Counted from the first letter of the stretch, positions 43,546-53,461 are shown. The stretch: 64,000 nucleotides of DNA from SURF-21 sp964462595 (GCA_964462595.1 CAYWXM010000024.1:62001-126000), one strand, 5' to 3'. Notes: a model not told the origin generated them from the letters alone. Numbers and translations: made by a program.

Positions 43546-45108
43546 TCAGAGCAAGGAGAGGGCGAGTAATGCGGGCACGGTCAAGGCGATCTGTCTCCCT
43601 GCCTGCGGAGCCGCGGCGGGCTGGCTGATGAATAGATTCCAGTTATAGCAAGCGGCGCATAAGAATGCCACTCCCAGTATCGCGGCGAAACAGAGCAGAA
43701 AGGTGAACAGCCTTCCCCAACCTCGCGGAGGAGCGATAAACCCGGCCGCCACGAGCAGAACCCCGGCGGCGGTGATGATCCAGAAGGCCAGACCTGCCCC
43801 GGCGTTTGCGGAATCTCCCAGGAATACCCCTCCCAGTCCCACCGCGGTGTCGACACCTATGCCCATCTGCCTCAAGGGAAGCAGGGCCTGGAAAAGAAGG
43901 TACGCCGCCGGCAGCAGCACTATACAGCCGGCGAGTATGAACATGGGGCCTCTCCCTACCCGCACGGCCAGAAATACCAGCGCCAGCGCCAGCCCTATGG
44001 CCGCAACCAGGCCGACGGTGAAGAACTCGGCTCCCTCGTAAGGGAGGATGCCGGGACCCCCGAGCAGATCAGTCCTGCCCGGCGTGTACGCCCCCTGGTG
44101 AGCGAACATCGTGATATCCAGGCCCTTCTTCCATGTAAAAGAGCCCACGGCGTAGGAGAGCGCTATGGCGACGGCTCCCGCCCCGATCGCCAATACCGCC
44201 AGGATGTCGGCGATCGTAAATGATTTATCGCCCCGCGCCCTGGCCGCCCGGGACATCGCGTCCGGGTGGGCGGGCTGAGCTGCTGCGGCCACCTGCGTGG
44301 CCGCGGGAAGAACCGCGGTCTGCTGAACCTGCGGCTTCCCCGCCGCGGGGCGCGACAACGCAGCCTGCCGCGCGCCGGTTACGGGCAGGGGGCTGCCGCA
44401 TTCCTGGCAGAATCTGTTTCCCCCCGGGTTGGGAGCATAACACTCCGGACATATCACCTTTCGTTCCCGCTTGGATGCCGCAGCCATAGCTGCAACGGGC
44501 GCCATGGACTGAGTTCTGTCCTGGCTCTGAGCCGCAACGGTCTCGGCCGCTGGCTTGAGCTCCTCGCGCGGGGGCGCCTGCGGTAGAGGCGCGGGGGCGA
44601 TGTAATCCGCCTCCGGCGGTATGTAGTACGAGGTTTTAGGGGCCGGGTACGGGGCGGGCCGCGGTGGGGGAGCGGCGGGCGCTTTCGGCTCGGCTATGAT
44701 CTCCTCCACCACGGATTTCATCTCCGCCGTGGGCGGTGGGGGAGCGGCGGGCGCTTTTACTTCCGGCGCCGGAGGTGGTGGGGGGGCGGCGGCATCGAAG
44801 ACGAACCCTCCCGGTGAGGTGATCCGGGAACCATCCCCTGCGGCACCTCCCGCGGGCTTTGCCCCACTGCCGGCAGGCATGACCGGAGTCGGCCCCTTTG
44901 CCGCGGGTGGCCTTTCCGGGGGGCCGGGTACGGGGCCAAGTGCCTCACCGGACACCGTCGAAGCAAAAGATGCGGCATGACCACCCGGCGGTCTCGCGGT
45001 CTCCTTTTTCTCCACCTGCGAGAAGGGCATGTCGGGAAGCGGTGCCCCACATGACATGCAGAAAACGGCATCGGATTTATTCTGCGCACCGCAGATCGGG
45101 CATTCCAT
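43546..45108 (-). CDS. Zinc-ribbon, proline-rich, multi-pass membrane protein
   Basis: A 520-residue protein of unknown function. Residues 1-20 carry a zinc ribbon (MECPICGAQNKSDAVFCMSC) and a second ribbon lies at about residue 220 (CPECYAPNPGGNRFCQECG). Between them is a 180-residue Pro/Ala/Glu-rich, apparently disordered region. The C-terminal third has five or six helices. The arrangement resembles two-ribbon sensor proteins but I do not recognise a family. ATG 45108 follows AGAGGAGAGG. It is co-directional with the two CPBP protease genes downstream of asd and may be functionally tied. Confidence 0.75.
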   Translation of the reverse strand: MECPICGAQNKSDAVFCMSCGAPLPDMPFSQVEKKETARPPGGHAASFASTVSGEALGPVPGPPERPPAAKGPTPVMPAGSGAKPAGGAAGDGSRITSPGGFVFDAAAPPPPPAPEVKAPAAPPPPTAEMKSVVEEIIAEPKAPAAPPPRPAPYPAPKTSYYIPPEADYIAPAPLPQAPPREELKPAAETVAAQSQDRTQSMAPVAAMAAASKRERKVICPECYAPNPGGNRFCQECGSPLPVTGARQAALSRPAAGKPQVQQTAVLPAATQVAAAAQPAHPDAMSRAARARGDKSFTIADILAVLAIGAGAVAIALSYAVGSFTWKKGLDITMFAHQGAYTPGRTDLLGGPGILPYEGAEFFTVGLVAAIGLALALVFLAVRVGRGPMFILAGCIVLLPAAYLLFQALLPLRQMGIGVDTAVGLGGVFLGDSANAGAGLAFWIITAAGVLLVAAGFIAPPRGWGRLFTFLLCFAAILGVAFLCAACYNWNLFISQPAAAPQAGRQIALTVPALLALSLL

Positions 45109-45349
45109 CACTGGCGAACCTCTCCTCTGCTTTCGTCCATTAAGCCTTTGCACTCATGATAAACCTGGCCGGTTCCATTGTTAATCCGACGCATTTTTTA
45201 AGAAAACCGTTTCAAGTCGTCCGGTCTCCTAACAATAGTTTTCCAGTCACCCGAGAATATCCTTTCGCGCTTACGGGCGCGCGCGAAAAACCGCGCCTCT
45301 CCGCCTTGCAGCGGGCGGACCCTCGTCCTTGACTCCAGGGGATTACGGG

Positions 45350-46510
45350 TCACGTGCCCCATATGACCACCAGGGGCAGAAAAAAGGCCACGAAGTTGTT
45401 TATGGCATGCGCGGTTATGGGTGACCACAAGTTATCGTTGTATTCGTACAGGAGGCAGAATATGGCCCCCGCAAAGGTCCTCCCCAGCAGGCCGAACACG
45501 CTCATATGAACGGCGGAGAAAATGAAGCCGTTGAGCAGGACCGCCCCCCAGAGGCCGATACGGCTGCGCATGGCCGGATAGAGATAGCCGCGGAAAAACA
45601 GCTCCTCGCATATGGGAGCGGCAACGATGATGATGATCCCCGCTATGAGGATGTCGACGCCGGTTACGTCCTTCACGTTTACGTCGAAAAACCCCTGCAG
45701 CCATTTCTCGACTTCCACCAGGTCCCCGAGCATACCCTGGGATACCAGACCGCTGGCCACGGCGAGCCAGAACGCGAGGGAACCTCCGACAAACCCGAGG
45801 CCAAGGCTGGAAGGGAGGTTGCGGGCGTTCAACCCCAGCTCCTCGAAGGCATTGCCGTAGCGGGAGACGGCAATAAATGCGAAGGCCAGAGTGGATGAAT
45901 AGAGCAGCAGCGAGACCAGGAGCTGGGCCGCTCCCACGGATATCTCCTCGCCCTGGCGCATCATATAGGTCATCAACCCGTTGAGGACGAAGGGCAGGGG
46001 CAGAAAAGCCAGGCCCGGCCAGAGCTGCCATGGCACGGCTGCGCGCCTGGGCGCTTCGCGGGCCCAGGAGGCAGGGTCCTCGCATCCGGGTCCCCCGCGT
46101 CCCGGCACGTACGATGCGAGATAGCACTTCTCGCATATGCGCTTTTCCCCCACTATCCTCTGGCACCCCGAACAGATCAAGGCTCCGCAAACGCTGCACC
46201 TGGTAACGGCCCTTACCCCGGGATGATAGGCACAGCTGGCAACCATCCGCGCACCCAACGGCCCCCCCGTACCGGTGGCTCCGGGAGGCGGTGAGCTAAC
46301 GGGCGGGGTTTGGGCCTGTGGCGAAGGGTAGGCTGCCTCCCTTGACACCGCCTCGGAGCGGCGCCGCTGCTGCTCGATGCCGGCGCACTCCGAGCAAAAG
46401 GCGCGGGCGCCGATCTCGACTACGCATTCCCCGCACAGGTATCTGCCGCAGGTCGAGCATCGCGCCACTGCCGGCCTCTGCGGATGCGTTTCGCAATGCG
46501 GTCGTTGCAT
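45350..46510 (-). CDS. CPBP intramembrane metalloprotease with two B-box-type zinc fingers
   Basis: A 386-residue fusion. The N-terminus has a B-box-like zinc finger (CETHPQRPAVARCSTCGRYL then CVVEIGARAFCSEC) and a second at about residues 94-130 (CAYHPGVRAVTRCSVCGALI). After a basic linker come about eight helices containing the CPBP (CAAX-like) motif EELFFRGYLYPAM, with the EE glutamate pair and Arg, and a second motif including HMSVFGLLG and AHAINNF. The family includes type II CAAX prenyl endopeptidases and bacteriocin-immunity proteases; the true substrate is unknown. The zinc fingers are an unusual addition. The gene follows its shorter paralogue after 52 bases. Confidence 0.85.
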   Translation of the reverse strand: MQRPHCETHPQRPAVARCSTCGRYLCGECVVEIGARAFCSECAGIEQQRRRSEAVSREAAYPSPQAQTPPVSSPPPGATGTGGPLGARMVASCAYHPGVRAVTRCSVCGALICSGCQRIVGEKRICEKCYLASYVPGRGGPGCEDPASWAREAPRRAAVPWQLWPGLAFLPLPFVLNGLMTYMMRQGEEISVGAAQLLVSLLLYSSTLAFAFIAVSRYGNAFEELGLNARNLPSSLGLGFVGGSLAFWLAVASGLVSQGMLGDLVEVEKWLQGFFDVNVKDVTGVDILIAGIIIIVAAPICEELFFRGYLYPAMRSRIGLWGAVLLNGFIFSAVHMSVFGLLGRTFAGAIFCLLYEYNDNLWSPITAHAINNFVAFFLPLVVIWGT

Positions 46511-46562
46511 CTTGCCTCGAATCCATCTCTCGGCCGTCTTAAACGTATTATCGGCAGAAAGG

Positions 46563-47495
46563 TCACCAACCTGCGAGCAGGCTGATCACGGTCACCGCCA
46601 GGTTGTAGAGGGCGTGGGTGATGATGGGGGCGGCGAGGGAATCCGTTTTCTCGTACAGGTAGGCTAACACGATACCCACCAGTATCAGCGACACCATGAA
46701 CAGGGGTTGAAAATGCAAGATGCCGAAGACGGCTCCGTTGAGAACGATGGCATAAGTGGGGCCGAGGCGCCGGCGGAGGGCAGGGTAGAACAGGCCGCGG
46801 AAAAACAGCTCTTCGAAAAGCGGGGCCAGCACGACTACCACCACGAGCACCAGGGCGAGGTAACCGCCGCCCAGGTCCTGGAGGCGTTCCGACTCCGCGG
46901 ACACCGGGCCCCGGCCGGCTATGAGATAGAAGATGTAATAGATGGCTACAAAGACCCCGTAGCTCATGGCCAGGGCGGCCAGGGCTCCCAGCCCACCGAA
47001 GGCGAAAGTCCTGGGCGGCTTTCCCCACTGTAATCCCAGTTCCTTCCAACCACGCCCGTGGCGGTGTGGAATGGACCATACGCACGCGGCGATGAGCGGG
47101 CAGAAAACAAGGGCGTAGGCCAGGTAGTTGAAGAACAGGGGGTTGTCCGCGAAGATAAACAGGATCACCCCGACCACGTTGTAAAGGCCGAATATCACCA
47201 GCCAGGCGACGAAGACCTCGAGCAGCCCCCAATCCGCCCTCCACCACCTTCTCTCCCGCTCGTCCTCCGGCTCAGGAGGCTTATAGGGCGGAGGGGGAGG
47301 CACTGGATACGGATACCCGGGGTAAACGGCTGCCGCGCACTCGCGGCAGTAATGGCGGTAGCCCAGGAATCGGTCGCATTCCCGACATACGGGCCGGCCG
47401 CAGGAGACGCACATGGCCGTAGCGGGGCGGGACTCGTGCCAGAAGCAACGCGGGAGGTTTCTTCCTCCACCTCCGCCGCCCGCTTCCTCGGCCAT
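46563..47495 (-). CDS. CPBP intramembrane metalloprotease with one B-box-type zinc finger
   Basis: A 310-residue paralogue of the next gene. The N-terminus holds one zinc finger (CFWHESRPATAMCVSCGRP and CDRFLGYRHYCREC), then a Pro/Tyr-rich linker (YPGYPYPVPPPPPYKPP) and about seven helices. The protease motif is EELFFRGLFYPAL and the downstream one includes LHFQPLFMV and THALYNL. The gene starts directly after the asd stop (TAG then ATG), so its translation is coupled to asd. The link to amino-acid synthesis is probably positional only. Confidence 0.85.
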   Translation of the reverse strand: MAEEAGGGGGGRNLPRCFWHESRPATAMCVSCGRPVCRECDRFLGYRHYCRECAAAVYPGYPYPVPPPPPYKPPEPEDERERRWWRADWGLLEVFVAWLVIFGLYNVVGVILFIFADNPLFFNYLAYALVFCPLIAACVWSIPHRHGRGWKELGLQWGKPPRTFAFGGLGALAALAMSYGVFVAIYYIFYLIAGRGPVSAESERLQDLGGGYLALVLVVVVVLAPLFEELFFRGLFYPALRRRLGPTYAIVLNGAVFGILHFQPLFMVSLILVGIVLAYLYEKTDSLAAPIITHALYNLAVTVISLLAGW

Positions 47496-48503
47496 CTAAG
47501 TCCCCATTATCAGTTCCGCGATCTGCACGGCGTTGAGGGCAGCACCCTTGCGCAGGTTGTCGCTCACTATCCACATGTTCAGGGCACGGGGACAGGATAG
47601 ATCGGCGCGTATCCTCCCCACGTAACAGGGATCGGTGCCGGAAGCATCGATGGCCATGGGGTAAAGGTTGTTCCCGGGGTCGTCCGCCACCTCCACCCCC
47701 GGCGCAGAGGCGAGAATGCTCCTCGCCTCGTCGGGCGTGATCTCCTCCTCGAACTCGACGTTAACGGACTCGGAATGCCCCACGAAAACAGGCACGCGCA
47801 CGGCGGTAGCGGACAGCGGGAGGTCGGGAATGCCCATTATCTTCCTTGTCTCGCCCACCATCTTCATCTCTTCTCTGGTATACCCCCCGGGCATGAAGAC
47901 GTCTATGTGCGGCAGGCAGTTGAAGGCTATGGTGTGGGGGTAGACCCGGGCCGACGGCCTCTTCCCTTCCTGGGCTTCCCTGGTCTGTACCTCCAGTTCC
48001 TCCACCGCATTCTTGCCCGTGCCGGACACGGACTGGTACGTGGAGACCACCACCCTGCGCATGGGCGAACGGTCGTGCAGGGGCTTCAGCACCACCACCA
48101 TCTGGATGGTGGAGCAGTTGGGGTTGGCGATGATGCCGCTATGGACGAATGCATCCCCCGGGTTCACCTCCGGCACCACCAGGGGCACGTTCTCGTCCAT
48201 GCGGAAGGCGCTGCTGTTGTCCACCACCACCGCCCCCGCCTGCGCGGCAATGGGTGAAAAGCGCAAGGACACGGCCGACCCCGCCGAGAAGAGTGCGAGG
48301 TCGATGCCGCGGAAGGAATCCTCGTCCAGCACCTGGACCTCCAGCTCCTCCCCCCGGAAGGACAGTCGCTTTCCGCGCGAGCGTTCCGAGGCCAGGAGGC
48401 GCAGCTCGCTCACGGGGAATTCCCTTTCCTCGAGGATATCCCTCATGGCCTTGCCGACCATCCCGGTCGCTCCTGCCACCGCTACCCTGTACTGTCCAGC
48501 CAT
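47496..48503 (-). CDS. asd: Aspartate-semialdehyde dehydrogenase
   Basis: A 335-residue enzyme that reduces aspartyl phosphate to aspartate semialdehyde, the second step towards lysine, threonine and methionine. The N-terminal NADP motif is AVAGATGMVG, the catalytic Cys is in IANPNCSTIQMVVV, and HxxH-type residues appear as RIRADLS and VSDNLRKGAA. The gene follows lysC by seven bases and precedes the CPBP gene with no gap. The pairing with lysC is classical in actinobacteria. Confidence 0.96.
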   Translation of the reverse strand: MAGQYRVAVAGATGMVGKAMRDILEEREFPVSELRLLASERSRGKRLSFRGEELEVQVLDEDSFRGIDLALFSAGSAVSLRFSPIAAQAGAVVVDNSSAFRMDENVPLVVPEVNPGDAFVHSGIIANPNCSTIQMVVVLKPLHDRSPMRRVVVSTYQSVSGTGKNAVEELEVQTREAQEGKRPSARVYPHTIAFNCLPHIDVFMPGGYTREEMKMVGETRKIMGIPDLPLSATAVRVPVFVGHSESVNVEFEEEITPDEARSILASAPGVEVADDPGNNLYPMAIDASGTDPCYVGRIRADLSCPRALNMWIVSDNLRKGAALNAVQIAELIMGT

Positions 48504-48510
48504 TTCTCTC

Positions 48511-49743
48511 CTAAGCCCTCATCACCACGCCCTTGTCCAGGCCGAACTTTTTGTGTATGGCCCTCACCGCCTTCTTCAAATCTTCAGCCTGGATGACGCA
48601 GCTTATCTTGATGGTAGACGTGCTGATCATCTCGATGTTGATATCGTTCTCCGCCAGGGCGCTGAACATGTCCGCCGCCACGCCGGGGTGAGTGCGCATA
48701 CCCGCCCCTACCAGGCTTACCTTGGCGATGCCTTCGTCCACGGCCACCCCGCCCGCCTGCAGCTCTTTCGCCACCCGCTCGCTTATCTCGGCGGCTTTGC
48801 GCAGATCCTGCTGCGAGACGGTGTAAGATATGTCGGTCTTCTGGTCCTCGCTGACGTTCTGGATGATCATATCGACATTTATATTCTCCGCCGCCAGGGC
48901 CTGGAATAGGCCGGCAGCTACGCCAGGCCGGTCCGGGACCTCGAACACCGTTACCTTTGCTTCCTCGGTATCGTGGGTAACACCGCTTATTATGGCCTTC
49001 TCCATGCGCTCGTCGCTCTCGGAGATCCACGTACCCTCTTCCTCTGAAAAACTGGACCTCACATGCATCACCACCCCGTAATTCCTCGCGAACTCCACGC
49101 TGCGCAGCTGCAGCACCCTGGCTCCGGTCGCGGCCATCTCCAGCATCTCGTCGTAGGAAACGCGTTCGAGTTTGCGCGCTTCCGGCATCAGGCGCGGATC
49201 GGCAGTGAAAACGCCGTCCACGTCGGTATAGATCTCGCATACGTCCGCCCCCAGCGCCGCCGCCAGCGCCACCGCTGTCGTGTCGGAACCGCCCCTGCCC
49301 AGCGTGGTTATCTGGTCGTCGATGGAGATGCCCTGGAAACCGGCGACGATGACGATATTTCCCCTCTCCAGTTCCTCCAGTATACGGCCAACCTTTACGT
49401 CCAGGATCTTTGCCTTCGTGTGGGAGCTGTCGGTCACTATTCCCACCTGGGCGCCTGTGAAGGAGATGGCCTCGTAGCCCAGCGAGTGCATGGCCATGGA
49501 GAGCAGGGCGACGGAAATCTGCTCTCCCGTGGCCAGGAGCATGTCCATCTCCCTTTCCCTCGGGTTCTCGCTTATCTTGTGCGCCAGGCTTACCAGGCGG
49601 TCGGTGGTATCCCCGAGCGCGGAGATGACCACCACTACATGGTCGCCTTTTGACCTGGTCTCGGAGACCCTGCGCGCGACGTTCCTTATCCTCTCGGTGT
49701 CGGCTACCGAGGTCCCGCCGAATTTCTGCACGGTTATCTTCAC
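48511..49743 (-). CDS. lysC: Aspartate kinase
   Basis: A 410-residue aspartokinase, first step of the aspartate pathway. The kinase domain opens QKFGGTSVAD and contains the LGRGGSDTTAVALA segment and EIYTDVDGVFTADPR. The C-terminus has two ACT domains (VPDRPGVAAGLFQALA and AGMRTHPGVAADMFSALA), which bind lysine or threonine for feedback control. GTG 49743 is the start, nine bases after GGAGAGG; a longer TTG frame is unlikely. asd follows on the same transcript. Confidence 0.96.
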   Translation of the reverse strand: MKITVQKFGGTSVADTERIRNVARRVSETRSKGDHVVVVISALGDTTDRLVSLAHKISENPREREMDMLLATGEQISVALLSMAMHSLGYEAISFTGAQVGIVTDSSHTKAKILDVKVGRILEELERGNIVIVAGFQGISIDDQITTLGRGGSDTTAVALAAALGADVCEIYTDVDGVFTADPRLMPEARKLERVSYDEMLEMAATGARVLQLRSVEFARNYGVVMHVRSSFSEEEGTWISESDERMEKAIISGVTHDTEEAKVTVFEVPDRPGVAAGLFQALAAENINVDMIIQNVSEDQKTDISYTVSQQDLRKAAEISERVAKELQAGGVAVDEGIAKVSLVGAGMRTHPGVAADMFSALAENDINIEMISTSTIKISCVIQAEDLKKAVRAIHKKFGLDKGVVMRA

Positions 49744-50025
49744 CCGCAACCGCCTCTCCAACGCCCTGGTAAAGCGTTTCCTTGCAGCATAAATAGGTTT
49801 GTTATCCTTCTTTTACGCTCGCGCACTTACCCTGTCAAGCCGGCGATAGCCGCAGACGCCGGGTGTTTTGCATCGCGAAAGCGGGAGCGCCGCCCTCCGG
49901 TACGCATGGCGGTCCCCGTTCATAGGCGTGTCGCGACTTCACGGGGTCTCCACCAGGCCGCAGGGCTTGACGCGGGCCGCAAGGGTACGCTCGCCTGGGA
50001 AATTGCGGATGATAAGAGCCCGGCT

Positions 50026-50622
50026 TCAGATATCGAGGCGTCCTTTGAGGGCGCGGCCCAGGGTCACCTCGTCGGCGTACTCGAGGTCGCCTCCCACGGG
50101 AAGGCCGCTGGCGATGCGCGTGGTCCTGACCCCGAGCGGCTTCAGGAGATCGGCCAGGTAGATGGCGGTGGCCTCACCTTCCACCCGGGGGTTGGTGGCT
50201 ATGATGACCTCCCTTACGTCGTCCTTGCGCATGCGCTCCAGAAGTTCCCTCACCTTGAGTTCCTCCGGCCCTATGCCGTCGATGGGCGATATGGCGCCTC
50301 CCAGTACGTGATACAGCCCGCGGAATTCTCCCGTACGCTCCACGGCCACGATATCCTGCGGCCTCTCCACCACGCAGACCAGCGAAGCATCCCTGCGGGT
50401 ATCCATGCAGTATTCACAGAGTTCGCCCTGTGCGAAGTTGAAACAGCGGGTGCAGAAGGTGACCTTTTCCCTGGCCTCCACGATAGACTCCGCCAGGGAG
50501 ATCGCTTCCTCCCTGGGAACCCTTAACAGATGGTACGCCAGGCGCTGCGCGGTTTTCTGCCCGATGCCGGGCAGTTTGGACAGCTCTTCGACCAGCCGCG
50601 CGATGGAAGGTGTGTAAAGCAA
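50026..50622 (-). CDS. recR: Recombination protein RecR
   Basis: A 198-residue recombination mediator that works with RecF/RecO. It has an N-terminal helix-hairpin-helix (LPGIGQKTAQRLAYHLL), a zinc finger (CTRCFNFAQGELCEYC) and a Toprim domain (VVERPQDIVAVERTGEF). The length is typical. It lies 11 bases downstream of ybaB on the same strand, in the usual dnaX-ybaB-recR order. Confidence 0.97.
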   Translation of the reverse strand: MLYTPSIARLVEELSKLPGIGQKTAQRLAYHLLRVPREEAISLAESIVEAREKVTFCTRCFNFAQGELCEYCMDTRRDASLVCVVERPQDIVAVERTGEFRGLYHVLGGAISPIDGIGPEELKVRELLERMRKDDVREVIIATNPRVEGEATAIYLADLLKPLGVRTTRIASGLPVGGDLEYADEVTLGRALKGRLDI

Positions 50623-50633
50623 CGGACCCCCAG

Positions 50634-50945
50634 TCAGAGGCCGGGTATCTTCATGCCCTTGGTGAAAGCGCCGAGGCGCTCTTCCGCCAGGTCACGCGAT
50701 TTTTTGAGTGCTTCCGAAACTGCAGCCAGGATCATGTCCTCCAGCATCTCCACGTCCTCGGGGTCCACCGCCTCGGGGTCGATCTTTATCTCCATGACGT
50801 TCTGCTGGCCGTCAGCTACCACCTTGACCATGCCTCCCCCGGAGGTGGCCTCTACGCGTTCGTCCGCCAGCGCCTCCTGCGCCTCCATCATCTGCCGCTG
50901 CAGTTTCTGGGCCTGCTTCATCATTTTCTGGATGTTACCGTTCAT
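50634..50945 (-). CDS. ybaB: YbaB/EbfC nucleoid-associated protein
   Basis: A 103-residue DNA-binding protein of the YbaB/EbfC family. It shows the usual helical MMKQAQKLQRQMMEAQEALA and the beta segment EATSGGGMVKVVADGQQNV, ending with helices and LAEERLGAFTKGM. I start at ATG 50945, directly behind GGAGGTGG; an in-frame ATG at 50993 overlaps dnaX and has no family likeness. It lies between dnaX and recR. Confidence 0.95.
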   Translation of the reverse strand: MNGNIQKMMKQAQKLQRQMMEAQEALADERVEATSGGGMVKVVADGQQNVMEIKIDPEAVDPEDVEMLEDMILAAVSEALKKSRDLAEERLGAFTKGMKIPGL

Positions 50946-50989
50946 ACCCACCTCCGCGATTCCCGGACGCCCGGCGGCAAGGCCTCGCC

Positions 50990-52909
50990 TCATTCGCCCA
51001 TCTTTATCTCCTCGATCATTTCCGCCCCGAAGACGTCCTTCACCAGCTTCACCTTGCCGGTATCGTGCATGTCAGCTCTTTCTTTCCCTGCCTTTACCTT
51101 CTTTTCGGGCGCCTCCTGAAAATCCCGTCCGGCGCTGGACGTCGCGTCGTGGTCCAGCCCCCACTGGCCGGGCCTTCCTTCTCCCGGCTCGGCCGGTTTG
51201 ACCTCCTCGCCGCAGGGTTCTGACGCGGGCTTTTCCACTGCTTGCGGCTCTCGCGTGATGCCTTCTTTCGCGCCCTTTTGCGCTTCGAGCGTGGCGTCTT
51301 CCTCCGCTTCCTCGATTATGGTCCTTACCCGCACCGCGATCCCCAGGGCCTCTTCCAGCGCCTCCTCGAGGACCTTGCGATGGTCCTTTTTTTCGATTTC
51401 CCCGCGGTGGAAAGAACGGTCGGCAGGAAAAGATATCACCAGCTCTTCACCGGCCAGCTCCAGCGGTTTGCCTTCCAGAAGGAAGGCATGGGTTGTGACC
51501 TTTCTCTCCTTGACTTTCTCCTTTACCACGGGCCATGCCCTTCTTATGGCGGCCAGATCCAGCTGCGCCACACTCTCCCGCCCCACGGGAGCCGCCTCTG
51601 CTTGCGGCGCGGCCTCGGCGGCGCCCGTATCCGTCTCGACCGCTTTTTCCTCCGTATCCCTCGAGATATCCGGCCTGGGCCGCTTTTCTTTCGGGCGATG
51701 GACTCCGGGCGCCTTTGGCGTTGCTTCTCGAGGCGCTTCGCTCGCGCGCCTTCTGGACATCTTCTCGACTTCGCCCTCAAGCTTTCCCAGGCGGGCTGAC
51801 AGGGCAGCGGTAGAGGTATCGAGTTCGCTGCGGGCCATCCCTATAAGCGTTCCCTCCAGCACCAGCCGTGCCGACGCGGTCGCCTGCATCTCCCTTATCG
51901 CCTCGCGCAGGGATATCACGAAATGGAGGGCACGGTCCGGGGGAAGGCTATCCGCCTGCCGCCGGATAGACTCGAAAGCGGCTTCGTCCACCTCCAGGTC
52001 CTGGGGGCCGAGGTCTGCATGCTGCAGCAGGAAAACGCGCCGGAAGTGCTCCTGGGTTTCCCGCGCGAACTGCACCAGGTCCCTGCCCTCCTCGTAGGCC
52101 CTCTCCACCAGCGCGACCGCCGCAGCCGCATCGCCGGAAACAAGATGGTCTCCCAGCTCCGCCAGCAGCTCGTCCTCCACCAATCCCAGGAAACCGGCCA
52201 CTCCTTCCTCGTCCACCACCCCGTCACCGTAGCTCATGACCTGCTCCAGGATGACCAGGGCGTCACGCGCGGACCCCCGGGCCCTTCTGGCGATCAGCCG
52301 CAGGGAGCCCTCGCTTGCCTCGATCCCTTCCGCCTCCGCCACCTTGGCCAGGTGCGACGCCAGCAAGGCCGCCGGCACGCTGCGGAAATCGTAACGCTGG
52401 CAGCGAGACAGGATGGTGGGGGGCATCTTGTGTGGTTCGGTGGTGGCCAGGACGAAAACCACGTGCGGCGGTGGTTCCTCCAGGGTCTTGAGAAAAGCGT
52501 TAAAGGCTTCTTTTGTCAGCATATGTGCCTCGTCCAGGACATATACCTTGACCCGCGATACGGCAGGAGAGAACACCACCTTTTCTCTCAGCTCCCGAAT
52601 GCTGTCGATGCCACGGGTGGAAGCGGCGTCTATCTCTATGACGTCCACCGAGGTTCCATCCGTTATCTCCCGGCAGGAATTACAGCGATTGCACGGGTTC
52701 GGCGTGGGTCCCTGCTCGCAGTTCAAAGCCTTGGCCATGATCCGCGCCGTGCTGGTTTTTCCCGTACCTCTCGGGCCGGAGAAAAGGTAGGCGTGGGCGA
52801 AGTTGCCGCTGCGCAGCGAGTTGGACAGGGTACGGGTTACGAACTCCTGCCCGATTACCTCCTCAAAGGTCTGAGGTCTCCATTTCCTGTACAAAGATAC
52901 GTATGCCAA
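50990..52909 (-). CDS. dnaX: DNA polymerase III subunits gamma/tau
   Basis: A 639-residue clamp-loader subunit. Walker A is SGPRGTGKTSTARIM (residue 44), the zinc-binding Cys are CEQGPTPNPCNRCNSC, Walker B-like VYVLDEAHML, and sensor LATTEPHKMPPTILSRCQRY. The tau-specific C-terminal region (after residue 370) is long and charged. No programmed frameshift site was evident to me. The gene heads the dnaX-ybaB-recR set and lies immediately after the SRP RNA gene. Confidence 0.96.
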   Translation of the reverse strand: MAYVSLYRKWRPQTFEEVIGQEFVTRTLSNSLRSGNFAHAYLFSGPRGTGKTSTARIMAKALNCEQGPTPNPCNRCNSCREITDGTSVDVIEIDAASTRGIDSIRELREKVVFSPAVSRVKVYVLDEAHMLTKEAFNAFLKTLEEPPPHVVFVLATTEPHKMPPTILSRCQRYDFRSVPAALLASHLAKVAEAEGIEASEGSLRLIARRARGSARDALVILEQVMSYGDGVVDEEGVAGFLGLVEDELLAELGDHLVSGDAAAAVALVERAYEEGRDLVQFARETQEHFRRVFLLQHADLGPQDLEVDEAAFESIRRQADSLPPDRALHFVISLREAIREMQATASARLVLEGTLIGMARSELDTSTAALSARLGKLEGEVEKMSRRRASEAPREATPKAPGVHRPKEKRPRPDISRDTEEKAVETDTGAAEAAPQAEAAPVGRESVAQLDLAAIRRAWPVVKEKVKERKVTTHAFLLEGKPLELAGEELVISFPADRSFHRGEIEKKDHRKVLEEALEEALGIAVRVRTIIEEAEEDATLEAQKGAKEGITREPQAVEKPASEPCGEEVKPAEPGEGRPGQWGLDHDATSSAGRDFQEAPEKKVKAGKERADMHDTGKVKLVKDVFGAEMIEEIKMGE

Positions 52910-52968
52910 GGCCCACCACTTCCTCGGGCCAGGGGATCCCCGGCTGATCGTGTTTAGTTTAGATTAGT

Positions 52969-53242
52969 GTGATCGTGCACCCTTCCTCGACTTCCGGCCC
53001 CAAGCGCTACACAGGTAGTTAGCTCCGGACAGGTTGATCTGCGGCACACGAGAAGGTTTGCTTACCGCTGCTTCCTTCCGGACCTGACGGGGTTCACAAG
53101 TTCCCGTTGCGCAGGACCCGACCTTCAACACCACTTTCCTGCGCGCAATACTCAAGACCGAAGAGCCTCAGTCGGGGATTCGGCCCCGCTGTAGCGGATT
53201 GCGGGTTCAGGGCACCGCTAGCTCCCCGCTTAGCACGATCAC
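52969..53242 (-). ncRNA. ffs: Signal recognition particle RNA (long, Alu-containing type)
   Basis: A 274-base RNA gene upstream of dnaX. The conserved domain IV tip (GTCAGGTCCGGAAGGAAGCAGC) is present. The first and last ten bases (GTGATCGTGC and GCACGATCAC) pair perfectly and define the ends. The size and the extra 5' part match the Gram-positive type with an Alu domain, not the 110-base proteobacterial type. Adjacency to dnaX is common. A 63-codon frame in this region is a spurious reading of the RNA. Confidence 0.93.
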
Positions 53243-53461
53243 AGAAAATAGTATAGCACGCGCGGCTGACCTCAACAGAAGGTCCGGTCTCAAGGGGTAA
53301 GCTGCCAACGTGTATAATAATTAAGGCGTAACGATCAGGGCGATAAAAGCGCTCCTGGGGAGAGACGAGCCTGCGGTCGGTTCATGATCGTGCTGCCACG
53401 CCGATCGCTCGAGCGGCGGCGACATTGCCGGCGGGCCGGGTTGAAACGAGCGGGAGGAGAC

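Noticed and set aside
52925..52968. GGGGATCCCC palindrome between SRP RNA and dnaX considered as a terminator
   Set aside because: It has no loop room and no following run of Ts, so it is not a credible rho-independent terminator.
52964..53155. 63-codon frame in the SRP RNA region
   Set aside because: The region is an RNA gene with paired ends and the domain IV motif; the frame is a coincidence.
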